From assembly GCA_001695595.3 (NCBI GenBank), contig MBPM02000061.1, positions 62,001 to 126,000 of the forward strand: a stretch of DNA of 64,000 bases, written 5' to 3'. The notes beneath the pieces were generated by a model. It worked only from the letters and a program-made list of their open reading frames with translations, did no database searches and was not told the DNA's origin. Every line of letters begins with the position of its first letter. Positions within the stretch are counted from its first letter, which is position 1. Below, in pieces: positions 13,334-23,812 of this stretch. The stretch is from Plasmopara viticola (taxonomy: Eukaryota; Oomycota; Peronosporomycetes; Peronosporales; Peronosporaceae). A program made the translations under genes and the position numbers.

Positions 13334-13472
13334 TTGAACATGGTATGGTTTTAAACCATTGGTTTGATAGGTTACAGTGTCTTTCCCGAGACGTCAAACA
13401 ACGTCTAAAAAAACGTGAACGGGAACCCTGGACGGGAACGGGAACTACATTTTTTCTACGTTAACACCGTTT

Positions 13473-13495
13473 ACGTCCCCATCACTAATATCAAT
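13473..13495. repeat. Right terminal inverted repeat and target duplication of the hAT element
   Basis: The right TIR ACGTCCCCATCACTA ends at 13487 and is followed by the second copy of the 8-bp duplication ATATCAAT (13488-13495). The unbroken duplication shows that the element still sits at its original insertion site. Confidence 0.95.
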
Positions 13496-13579
13496 ATTCC
13501 TTGCGAAGCACGCATTGATTGTTTCGTGGGAAGGATAAAAGTAAGAGGTGTGCAAGCAAAGTGAACAATCAATAAAGTC

Positions 13580-14371
13580 ATGACGCGCCCCATGTTCGCT
13601 ATGTTGTGCGCCAATAATGTAAACCGCAGCACGGAGGCGCATGACCATCTTCATGCCGCAGGACTACGCGTGTGTTCTTTCGGCGCCGGTAATCGCGTGC
13701 GCTTTCCAGGGCCGTCGCGCGACGATCCACGCATCTACGAGTTTTTTACGCCTTACGAGACCATGTACTGCGAACTCAAAGCTGAAAACGCCGAATTGTT
13801 AGTATTCTCGTGACCCCAATATCTGATCAAAGCGGTCATAAAATGACAAAAGTTGATTTCATGTAGATTCAAGCGCAATGGCGTGCTGTCCATGTTGGAG
13901 CGGGACATGCTGACGAAAAAGTGCCCACAGCGCTGGCAGGACCTAAGTGTTAAAGAGCTCCAGGGCTTGGATGTGGTGCTGTGCTTTGACGACCGTATTT
14001 TTGAGATCGTTCTTGAAGACCTGCAGCTTCGCGGTGCCGCCCAGCCTAGCTTTCGCTCGCGGGATGGATGTGGAAACGAGCTCTCGATTGTCTGGAGGCC
14101 GTTGCATCTGCTATGCCTTGACACAAAAGACACACCCGAACACGCCAAAGTCGGTGGCTCTTTGGCGCTGGAATTGTGTCAAGCAGTACGTTGGAAAGCG
14201 GTTTTCTAAATTAAACAAGAGTAAAAAGGTATCGAAGTAACTTTGACGTGATTGTGATTTTGTGCTTAGATCGACGCTCTCGATAGTTTGGACACCGGCA
14301 TCATGAACGTCGTTCTAGACTTCGAAAGTCGTCATAGTATGCACTTACTGTACTCGCTTCTACACGTTTAA
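13580..14371 (+). CDS. SSU72: SSU72, RNA polymerase II CTD phosphatase (three exons)
   Basis: Exons are 13580-13797, 13867-14185 and 14270-14371, giving 212 residues (human SSU72 has 194). Introns are 69 and 84 nt, GTTAGT...TAG and GTACGT...TAG. SSU72 removes Ser5 phosphate from the Pol II C-terminal domain and works in mRNA 3'-end processing and termination in the nucleus. The CX5RS phosphatase signature is CANNVNRS, followed by STEAHDHL and SFGAGNRVRFPGPS, which match the family closely. Exon 2 has the NGVLSMLERD block and FDDRIFEIVLEDL, which corresponds to the conserved CEERVYDQVVEDL. Exon 3 ends HLLYSLLHV. The first ATG after the hAT insertion was taken as start; a second ATG lies four codons on. 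A hAT transposon ends 85 bp upstream, so the promoter may be partly element-derived. The stop codon is 21 bp from that of MCM9 on the other strand. Confidence 0.92.
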
Positions 14372-14392
14372 AAAGTGTGGTAGAAAAAAAGG

Positions 14393-17046
14393 CTATTTCC
14401 ACTTGCTGGTGATTGATTGACTCGCATTTGCCTGTTGACTCCAGCGTCCAAAATCAAAGCGCGCACGTGAAAGTGCACAAGTTTGCTCTTCTGTCTGCCG
14501 ACTATTCTGCGGGCCTCGGCGACAATCGTTCATAACATCTTCGTCTTCTTTGCAACGAGAAAGAGACGATGGTATATAATTTTGGTGTTGACTATGATTT
14601 GAGAGCTCCTTGAGTCGCTGTTTACATAGTGATTCGTGCTCTCGCACGGAATGCTGGCTTGTTCTCGCTCTTTCCGTACTAAGTGCGTGCTGCTCCTTGA
14701 CCGAGTCGAGTCTTCGTATTGGGTCACTAAGTGACTGAAATGAGTTGCTCATTGCTGAAGTACTCAGCTCTGGCAACATGAGGTAGTCGAGCACAAGTTT
14801 CTCCTGCAGTGCATACTCTTCCGCCGGGTCTTCCGAAAATGTGAAGTGCAACACGGATTCCACACCTCCTTCGAGAAGATCAGAGCAATTGTCGGTCGAC
14901 TTGCTCACTTCCATGACAAACACGGCCACAACTGCATCCATAACAGCAACGTCCGAGTGACACATGAGTCGTGCATGGGCTTGTGCCAATCGCGTGAGAC
15001 TTTCCAGCAGTCGAATCGTCGTCCGTGCGGCACTTCGACTGTCGGATGCGCGCTGCTTTTGGTAATAACGTTGGATAATGACCATTGCTCCGCGACTCAA
15101 TTGCGGCTGATATTTGTCTTTGACATAGCAGACATACGCTTGTAACTTGTGGATGCTCCAGTGCGCAGGTAGATCTGTCGACAAGTGTGGCTCTTGCGTA
15201 CCGATTAGATTGAACGAAGCCTCGCTTTCGTAACGTCCGGCTTCTTGTTTTATACTTGTAGTTGTTCCGACCGCCTCCTTAAGTATAAAAGACGATATGG
15301 CGTGATCCCAGCGAGCATTTTTACGGTCTAACAGTACAAGGATGAGATCAAATCGACTTAAAAGCGGACTGGCGATGCTCGTGTTCATCGAAACGTCCAC
15401 AGTAGGGTCATACCGTTGTTTTGGATTCGTCACAGCAAAAATTGTAGTCCGGGCATTCAATTTACACACAAGTCCAGCCTTGGCTACGCTGAGCGTCTGC
15501 TGCTCCATCGCTTCGTGAATGGACGTTCGATCGTCACTGCGGATGCTGCTAAATTCGTCTATGCAACACACGCCACGGTCTGCCAGAACTAACGCGCCTG
15601 CCTCTAACATCCACTCTCCACCATCTTTAACGGCTGAGCAGGTCAAACCAGCACTCGTAGTGCCGATTCCGGTGGTAAGGACGGAACGTGGGCTCAGCTC
15701 GGCTGTAAATCGAAGAAATTGCGACTTTCCCGTGCCCGGATCTCCAATTAGCAGTAAATGCGGCTCTCCACGAGTTTTCATCCCGCTTTCATCCGTATAC
15801 GAGACGCCACCAATAATTGTAAGCGCAACAGCTAATTTAACGATAAACAATCCATAGACCTTCGGACAAATACTAGCTACAATCTCATTGCGTCCACGTA
15901 CAGCATCATGCTTGTGTTTTGACCAGAACTCTATAAAGTCAGCGCGCAATTCCTCAGTGACCAAGACGTGCGACGTTGTTGCATTCTTCACGCGAATGCT
16001 GTTTGCCTTGATTGTCGTCTCGAGGTCGCAGCGAACGCCTTTTACACAAGGTTTCCACGTCCGCATGAGAATTCCCACTACGATCACATGATCGCCAGCT
16101 TTCACCGAATCTACGAGATCATCTTCTAAAACAACCGAAATCGAGCGAGGAATCGACCCGACACCTAACTTGGACGCCTGTTCCTGAATTTTGATTACCT
16201 GATGGTCCGACACGACACTGCTATCTGCGCCTTCAATTGGCATAAACTGCGTTGATTTGCATGGCTTTTTGCGACCCCGTTTTGTATCTTCTGTACTGTC
16301 CGATGGACAGCTTTTCTGCAGTATTACCACCCATCAGAAGAAACACTCAGCAACCAATTTCGATAGACATACCGGTATCTCCAATATATTGCCTTGTTCT
16401 GGGTCAGACCTTACCAAAAATCGGTGTCCACAGCGTACATTGCAGCACCGATACTCGCTTGTTGTCTCCTGCATCCTGATCTACACGACAAAAGTGAGCC
16501 TTTTGCTCTATTGTTAGCAATCAAATACACTGTACGTACCATTCCTGTACTCACAACAGTGCCCGAAATTTGAATCAAATGCTTAACATCGTTGGCCCGA
16601 ATCGTGCTAATTGCAGGTTTGTGTAAAGGCGGTACTGGCGGCAGATTTTCGACGCGCACCTTCAGCTTGTGTCGCAACTTGAGCGGAATGGACTGCAGTC
16701 CACCGCCCTCTAACGGCTCGCCGGCGTTGCAACTCACTTCCTTTAATAGCGCACAGTGAAATAGTGGTAACAGCTGTTCGGGGTGGCGAAATAGTAGTGT
16801 CCCTAACTGAGCGTTAAAGTCGAGCAGAAGCTGTGCACATACATGCTGGCTGTAGACCAACGCGCTCGAGTCGGCAGCTTTGTTGAGGACAGAAAAGGAA
16901 GGCGAGGCGTAGCACAGACGCCGGTGTAGCTGCTGAACATTCACTCTGTAATAGCGACGTAGAAAACGCGCAAATGCCGCTTCGTATTCGGGCGCCAAAC
17001 GCTTAAATAGAGAGCCTGTCGTGGCCTCCTCGTCAGCCTCCGCCAT
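14393..17046 (-). CDS. MCM9: MCM9 helicase (three exons)
   Basis: Exons, in gene order, are 17046-16540, 16468-16373 and 16315-14393, giving 841 residues. Introns are 71 nt (GTACGT...GCAG, with a TGCTAAC branch site) and 57 nt (GTATGT...GCAG). MCM9 pairs with MCM8 in homologous recombination and inter-strand crosslink repair. The MCM N-terminal domain lies in exon 1; exon 2 supplies the zinc-ribbon half with YRCCNVRCGHRF and then RSDPEQGNILEIP. Exon 3 has IKIQEQ, VGSIPRSISVVLEDDLVDS, Walker A GDPGTGKSQFLR, TTGIGTTSAGLT, Walker B CCIDEF and the arginine finger SPLLSRFD. The AARTTIRLLESLTRLAQAHA block and LEGGVESVL favour MCM9 over MCM8. The start is the ATG of MAEADEE; the open frame extends further up only from a poorer context. 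The C-terminal ~130 residues are Ser/Gln-rich and not conserved. The gene is convergent with SSU72. Confidence 0.93.
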
Positions 17047-17073
17047 CGCGGCCGGCCTGAAAAATGCTATCAA

Positions 17074-17857
17074 TTGAGCCAGAGATTATTAAAACAACCT
17101 CTTTTTGGTAATATCGCTCGACTTTTTTAGAGCTGTATTTGTTGTGTCGTACACGTAACGAAGTAGCCATTGAGAGTTTCGTTCGCCACATTTCGCTTCG
17201 TCAGCCTTACTGACGACTCAATGCCATCGAAGCCAGTGTAATACATCAGTATTACTGGCTCTGTTGCTCACACTTATGGATCAAGAGGTCGTGACATAGT
17301 GTGGAATATCATCTTAGCGTGCATCGACGGGAAAAACAGACTTAAAAGTGTGCATCGGTGCCAATACTTAGAAATACATATACTGGGGTAGGAGTTTATT
17401 AAAAAGCTTATACTTGCATCCAGATTAAGAAGAGTGGTGTACCACCATTTGATGACACTAGAGGTAAAAAAAAATCTGCCGTAATTACGATGATGGTTTA
17501 AGCGCACAAAAGCACTTTACTTAACAAATCAGGCTTTAAGCTGTATCTTGATTTAAAACAAAATTACGATTAATAAATAAAACTACCCTGCACGTTGTGG
17601 ACCACAGCATATACCTGCAAGGTATGCTACACTAAAGGAATCCATTGACGTCATGTTAAAGAGTAAGTTTGGCAGATCATACGCAAAGTAACATGTAGTT
17701 GTCCATTTACATGGTTCTCAAACTATTTTTGGACGAAGCCTTGTAATTAATCGTGCAGACAATGTCATGTCCAAGAATATAAAAATCCTGTTAAGGTTCT
17801 CGAAGAGCCACGTAAAAATCTAGCGCACGCGCGAAATAGATCAGGTTGGATACAGAC
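17074..17857. other. Intergenic, nothing recognised
   Basis: This stretch holds the MCM9 promoter side and AT-rich sequence. No coding or repeat structure could be named. Confidence 0.5.
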
Positions 17858-18070
17858 TTAGGTTATCGGTATGAGCTGAGGTAGCTTATCGTCCGGGTTT
17901 CGCGATAACACATCAGCCAAAGCATTTTGCTTTCCTAGCTTATACTCCAGCTTAAAATATTTAGGCATCTCCAGAGGGGTCTCCTTCTCCCCGCAAAGAA
18001 GGACATCTGTCTGATCATTCCGTCCGAGAGGCGAGTCAGCTATTTGTAATGAGTAGCGATAAAATATCAC
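17858..18070 (-). mobile_element. Ty3/gypsy RNase H-tail fragment
   Basis: The minus-strand frame contains LEYKLGKQNALADVLSRNPD, which matches the end of the gypsy RNase H domain (typically YxPGKxNxxADALSRxPD). The rest of the polyprotein is not recognisable on either side, so this is a short relic. Confidence 0.65.
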
Positions 18071-18851
18071 GAATGGACAAGTGCTTATCGATGAGCTTCA
18101 AATCTGAGAAAGGCATACATCATTGCAAGTAGCCCTTTGTCGCGGATAGGACAGTTCTTCTCTGCAGCATGCAACCGATGAGACTTATAACAAGATTATC
18201 CTTGGTGTCGGCGTGTATCATCTCGATGGCTATGGATAAAATTGATGCGTCACACTTTTCCCTGTGCAATCGTTTTCCATCTGACAAGCGTCTGTAACGT
18301 TTTTTTTTCTTGATTTTGTCGAACATCAAGTTGCCAAACCGAGCCCGTATCTTTCTTTAAAGAAGTATTCAGTGACCAAGCTACTTCTTCGAAAATTCTT
18401 AGGCTTATTATCGGATAACTAAGCTTTAAACATTTATCCCAGTTTTTTATATTATACATTTCTGACGTTACAATGTCGAACGAATTGACGCCAGGCTCGA
18501 GACCACAACTTATATATAGAAGTCGAGCTCTTCGAGAACGAGCTCCTTGACATTTGTTCACCCTTTAAGGCTTGACAAGCCTGTTCTATTCCAGGAATTG
18601 CCATTTACCCGCCCTATAGCAGCCGACTATTTGAACGTTCTTCGGTTACTGATTCTTGGCGCGCATCGGCGCTGGTGACGCCTCTTCCGCAAGCGGTGGG
18701 ATCTACCACGGGTGAAGCATGATCGAATACTCAGAAAAATGGCCAGGATGTAGCCTAACAATTTGTTGCCTCCTTGGCCTCGGGTCACTGCACCTCATTC
18801 TGCTCGTGCCACCTAGATATAAAGATAATTTGTAAAAATATAGTATGCCTT

Positions 18852-19171
18852 TTTTCGGAAAAGGTTGGGGTGACGCCCTCCTTCCAAGCGCGGGGGCTAA
18901 ATGCTCGCGCGCTTCGGGCAGGTGCTCTCGGGCATCTGCAGGTCTCTAACGAGTCTCACCCTCGACGCGACGGTCTCCAGCACTAGGGCGCCACCTGGGC
19001 TCTTACCAAGTCAGAACTACACAAAATAATGGAAGACCCTCACGGCCTCGGTGTTGGCTGCACTGCCCGCCGAATGAGACCCGACGTATGCGGACACCAC
19101 TCTATGCCGTGGACTAGCCATAGAGCCTAGCACGTGCATAAGTTGGCAACGCGATAACGTAATACAATACA
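18852..19171 (+). mobile_element. Short LINE-derived non-autonomous retroposon, copy 2
   Basis: The 320-bp insert begins TTCGGAAAAGGTTGGGGTG (LINE-A leader), has the same leader-to-RT junction as the 13.0-kb copy (GCGCCACC followed by TGGGCTCTTACC), keeps a few codons of the LINE terminus (AATGGAAGACCCTCACG) and ends in AATACAATACA. A perfect 12-bp duplication, ATAGTATGCCTT, flanks it at 18840-18851 and 19172-19183. Confidence 0.9.
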
Positions 19172-19183
19172 ATAGTATGCCTT

Positions 19184-20650
19184 AAAGAGGTTAAGCGTGC
19201 ACAAGAATTGTGCGTCCGGACCGCACCTGTGCGCAGTCTGTCCATCGAGACATCGACTGCCCCTTCTATAGCATAAATTGACTGGCCCTCTAACCCTCCC
19301 CACATTCTCCCAATCTTGCGTCAGCCCACAATATGCCTTGTATGGAAGCCGAAAAATTGCAAAAGTGGACCCTTAAGCTTACCCCAGATGAAAAACGCTG
19401 CCTGAACCAAGGTAACGCATAGGAAACTTATTTGCGCTCTCGATTTTTTTTAGTTCGAGATGGCGAAAGCCGCTATCTTGTACGCTTGCAGCACGGTAAG
19501 CATCATAATCATTACAATATTTCTGGTCCAGGGTAGATTATTCTTCTCTTTCTTCTCCTCCTAGATTTTTGCCCACACTAGAAATAGATTTTGCTTAATT
19601 GGTAAATCTGCCTGAAACGCCGGAACTGCTGACGGGGAGAATTTGTCAAATATTTATCGGAGCTCCAAAAGAGCGCTCTCATGAATGAAGAGAGAATCCA
19701 GGTGCGTATTGGCCGCGTCCGTTTTTTGTTTAACCAACTATTACCCGCCTTCGGGTCATGTCTAAATGTCAGCATGTTCAACCAGGCAAAAATAAATAAG
19801 CCTAAGCTTTGTCCTTGAGGAGCAACTAGACTACAAGTTCAGCTATATATTGTCTACAAGTGCCATCAGGTGCAGCGAAGCTGCCATATCTCTACCTTGA
19901 AAGAGACGTGAGTTTAAGAAACTAATCTACGCTTTATAATTAAATCAATACAAGTTGCGAAATTGTTTTGCCTGAATACCAGGGCTACTGTTAGTAGCAG
20001 CTTTTAAACCATAGATGATCTCAACAATCCAAAGTATAAGCTGGACAATCTCCAACAATTCCATGAATAACTCAGTAGGGTCACTATTTCATGCAAGGAA
20101 TTTCCAAGACTAATCTTCATCATTTGATCTTTTTAAATGAGTGAAGCCAGTCAATCCTGACCTTTAATAGGGTCTTTACTCTTAAACATCAATTTGGACC
20201 TTCCACGTAATGTGGTGGTATCATCAATTATTTTTGTATAAGTCATGTGATGCTGTGAGCAGCAATGAGAAGGCGGCACTTAGTGCTCAAAAGCTAATGG
20301 ATTAGCAAGACATGGTCTTGTGATTACTTATTTGTGCATTAAAGCAGAAATTACTATACTCAATAGCAATTGTAGGATATGTACACCCACTCGGAGGGTT
20401 AAAATAGTGCTCAGTTTGCAAATAAAATATGTTAGACATAAAAGACCTCTATACAATTACAAATACTAGCTTAAAAAGTCTGGCAAATAGCGATCTGGAC
20501 ACGCATTGCCTCTTGGCATATTTTTATCAAAAGTCGATCCTAATACCACGCTTTATCGAATAAAATCAGCCTTGCACCTGAGTTCTCGGAGTCAGCTTAT
20601 TTCAGTCAAATTCGGAAGACCTGAATATTGAGCCCAAAACTTTCAATGCT
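19184..20650. other. Intergenic or 5' part of a decayed LINE
   Basis: No endonuclease domain could be recognised upstream of the RT that starts near 20.7 kb. A short frame starting MPCMEAEKLQKWTLKLTPDE at about 19332 looks protein-like but is stopped after 27 residues and is unassigned. Confidence 0.4.
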
Positions 20651-23100
20651 GGAAAACTTTAATCTATTCTACAACACAGCAGCCGGAGACTTAACGCTTT
20701 TCATGTTATATCATTAGAAGCGCCACTTACAGCTAAGGACTTCTATTACGCCATACAGGACTCGATGGCCTGCCAGCAGAATATTATCAAATTTTCTTCT
20801 CCCAATGGGCTCTGGCGCTTGAACTGGTCTACGCTTCCCAACTCCGGCTCGGACGCATGACCGAATTTCAGCGCCGCGCTTACCTATCCTTATTGCACAA
20901 AAAAGGTAGTCGTTCGGATCCCAAGAACTACCGCCCACTCACTTTACTAAATAATGACGCCAAGTTTGGTCCAAAAGCCTTGGCTGACCGGCTCAATCAA
21001 GTTTTACCTGCGGTTTAAGGAGACGACCAATTTGTTTGTGCCTGGTCGGGATATCCGCCAAGCATTACGTTACTTTTTGGATCTTCAAAATCACTGCACT
21101 GATTGTGATTCGCGGACCCCTGCTGGTGCCATTTGCCTCGATTTTGCGAAGGCATTTGACTGTGTCAACTGGCAAGCTTTCGACCTCGTTCTACAGCACT
21201 GGGGATTTGGTGAAATGTTTCGTCGCTGAGTTTCGACGTTTTTTACTAGGACATTGGTACAAATCCTAATTTGATAATTCTCGCTCACATTTTCTCAGTT
21301 TGGGAGCAGGCGTTCGCCAAGAAGATCCGATATCTCCAGGTCTCTTTGTCCTTTTTATTGAGCCCCTACTCTGTTATCTAAGGATCAAAAATCAAGAATT
21401 TTCTGTCAAGATACGAGACAGTACTCATCACATTATCAGCTTTGCAGAAGATGTTACTGGGCTTGTCAATGATCTACACCAGGCTCCATTATTTCTCGCC
21501 CGGGTTCAAGACTTTTGCAAAGCGGCTGGCATGCAATTAAACATGGATAAAACAGTTATATTTCCGCTTCGACCCTGGAGATCGGCCGACTCCAGTTTAC
21601 TACAAACTTTGTCCAACATCGGACCTCGAATTTTAAGCGATGAAGAGCACACTACGCTTCTGTGAATTCATGTGGGACCCCAGTTCCGGCCAAGCTTACA
21701 ACTCAACCAACTACGAATCAGATTTCAAAAGCTCTGCGTGGCTTGGCGTTGGAGAGTCCGAACTTTACAAGATCGCGTTCTGTTACTAAAGACAATGATA
21801 AAGTCTATACTCTGTCATTTCTTAAGCGTACAATTGGTTTCCAAGGAGGGATTAAAACTTTTTGATCCTCTCATAGAGAATTTTATCAACAACACTCCAT
21901 CGTCAAAAACAACGGAATCAACAATTCAAAGTCAGTTTCCCAGCAAGTGGCACTCCGTGCACCACACTGCTGGGGCTTAGATCTTCACACTATTTCAGAC
22001 TCGGTTGAATTGCTCCAGGTTAATTTAAGTCGACAGCTTATTCGGCATTGCAGACAAAGGGTTGGCTCTCCTCCTTAATGGTTCGTCCCTGCACAAGCTA
22101 CCTTGGACTTGGCTCTTCAAGGTCAAGGCGTTGGCTTAGACTTCCTTTACATGCCTCTCCAAACCTCGACTACTACATCTTGTTAGATGGGTGTACCGAG
22201 CTATTGGCAACGCGCGCTTTCATTATGAACAACTTAAAGTTTGCCTAAACTTGTAAACGCCAACCCGGTCTTTACTAAGCTAACTTGGCCAATTTGGAAT
22301 AATGTCTTTCTACGCTTTACTTCTGGACGGAAAGCCTGGCATTACTTCATCGAAAAGCTTGCTGGTATTTATTCCATCACGAATTTTACGAGTTTCTACC
22401 TTTTGTCAGTGTTTTGGCTGGATTCCTGACACCGTAATGCTAAAAGGAGCTTTATCCGGGTCCTCTATTCAAGCTGCTCGCTCTCTTACTCAAGTGGCTG
22501 AGAGTTTGGCGCCGAGACTAAAAACACCTTCTCACTATGGCACATTTGCTATCTACCCGACTCCCCCGGCATCCTTGCTTTCCGCTTTTCATATATATAA
22601 AATGACGAGTACGACATTGTTTATGCTGATAACGACTTAACTTGCCGCTTTCTTCAACGTGATATTCTCCCCGTCTTTTCAGATTTTCTGTTTCGACTTC
22701 AACATAATGGATTGGGATTTCGCTACAAATTTGGCTGGCATACTCAAGACATACAATGTGTTCATGGCTGTTTCGAAACTAAAACTTCTAAACACTTACT
22801 ATGGGATTGTTATACAGCAAAACGTGTTTGGCGACTATTTCTTCCCCCAATTGAATGGATCTTTGCTACTACGATTCGCTGGGAACACGCACTGTTTCTC
22901 GTCGACTAAATTGTGCCAAGTTATCGCCAGCATATCTATGGCGTCAATCTGCCTGTTCGAATTTTTCATAATTTTCGATGCTGTTTTCTGCGAACATTGT
23001 GGATAAACCGTAACAAGGCACTCAAAGATGCACCCTGTCTTAACTTTATGGCGTTTTTCGACAGTGCTTAACAATGATACGCCTCCATTTACAGCGGCTA
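20650..23100 (+). mobile_element. Decayed LINE (family B) with reverse transcriptase and zf-RVT
   Basis: The RT domain is read through several frames. DGLPAEYYQIFFSQWALALE and RSDPKNYRPLTLLNNDAKFG lie at about 20760-20960, in a frame without an ATG. FVPGRDIRQALRYFLDL and AICLDFAKAFDCVNW are at 20954-21229. GVRQEDPISPGLFVLFIEPL and SFAEDVTGLVND are at 21300-21665. The catalytic F/YADD box reads FAED here. Downstream, CFETKTSKHLLWDCYTAKRVW (22712-22909) minus its last residues is the reverse-transcriptase zinc finger (zf-RVT), and LWINRNKALK follows near 23000. At least five frameshifts make it inactive. The endonuclease part and the ends were not found. Confidence 0.88.
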
Positions 23101-23562
23101 TTTGATGTTCTTACGCATTCACGGCTCGCAAACTCGCACCGATACAAGTTTCAGCTAAACTCGTTTAAACACGAATAGAAATGGCACTTTTTCAAAGACC
23201 CATTTATCATGTTTTCTAGCGCCTAACTTTTGGATTTATCTCACTCGATCATAGTGAATTTCAAGCACTTTACTATTGGTTTTGTCCATGAGTACTTTCT
23301 TCATTGAGAATGCGAAACTGCTTCAGTTCTACTTCACGCGGATGTGGAGTTTTTGATTACGAAAATCGCTATGATTCACGATACAAGCTTTGAAGCTTTT
23401 TTAGCTTTCTAACTTTTTGCACGGTTTACGCTTTACAAGTTTCATATGCTGTGTTGCGCTTTTTAACCGTTTCATGCTCTATCAACTCTATCGCGTATTA
23501 CGCTTTATGAGTTTTATAAGCTTTGTAACGCTTTATTAGCCTTTACACGCTTTTCACTTTTA

Positions 23563-23812
23563 TTCCTTCATCGGAATGCGGAACTAACTCGGCTCTTTTC
23601 TCGCGCGATCGCAAGATTACTTATATTTTGGGGTGACCGCTTTCGCGATACATGCTAGTCATCTTTCAAGACCAGCGGGCTTTTTTACGCTTTATTGCGC
23701 TTCTAGCCTTTCGCTCCTTATTTGAGCGCAGAACTGATTTTAGTTCTTTCCTTGCGCGACTGCAAAGTGACCGCTTTCGCGATACATGCCGTCATCTTTC
23801 GAGACCGGCGGT
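23563..23812. repeat. Diverged tandem duplication rich in CGCTTT words
   Basis: Two units of roughly 115 bp follow one another. The best-conserved core, GTGACCGCTTTCGCGATACA, occurs at about 23633 and 23767 and is followed in both by a TGC..GTCATCTTTC.AGACC.GCGG segment. Just upstream (23400-23550) the word ACGCTTT recurs at irregular spacing. No coding function is evident. Confidence 0.75.

Larger units (their letters stand above)
10363..13487 (+). mobile_element. hAT-family DNA transposon, complete ends, broken transposase
   Basis: The element is 3125 bp long including a nested retroposon at 13033-13333. Both TIRs and a perfect 8-bp target duplication are present. The sub-terminal regions are rich in ACGT tetramers: six in 10371-10450 and five in 13385-13480, which may be transposase binding sites. 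A single + strand transposase covers most of the interior. Because the ends are intact, the copy could in principle be mobilised in trans, although its own transposase is frameshifted. Its right end lies 85 bp upstream of the SSU72 start codon. Confidence 0.95.
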
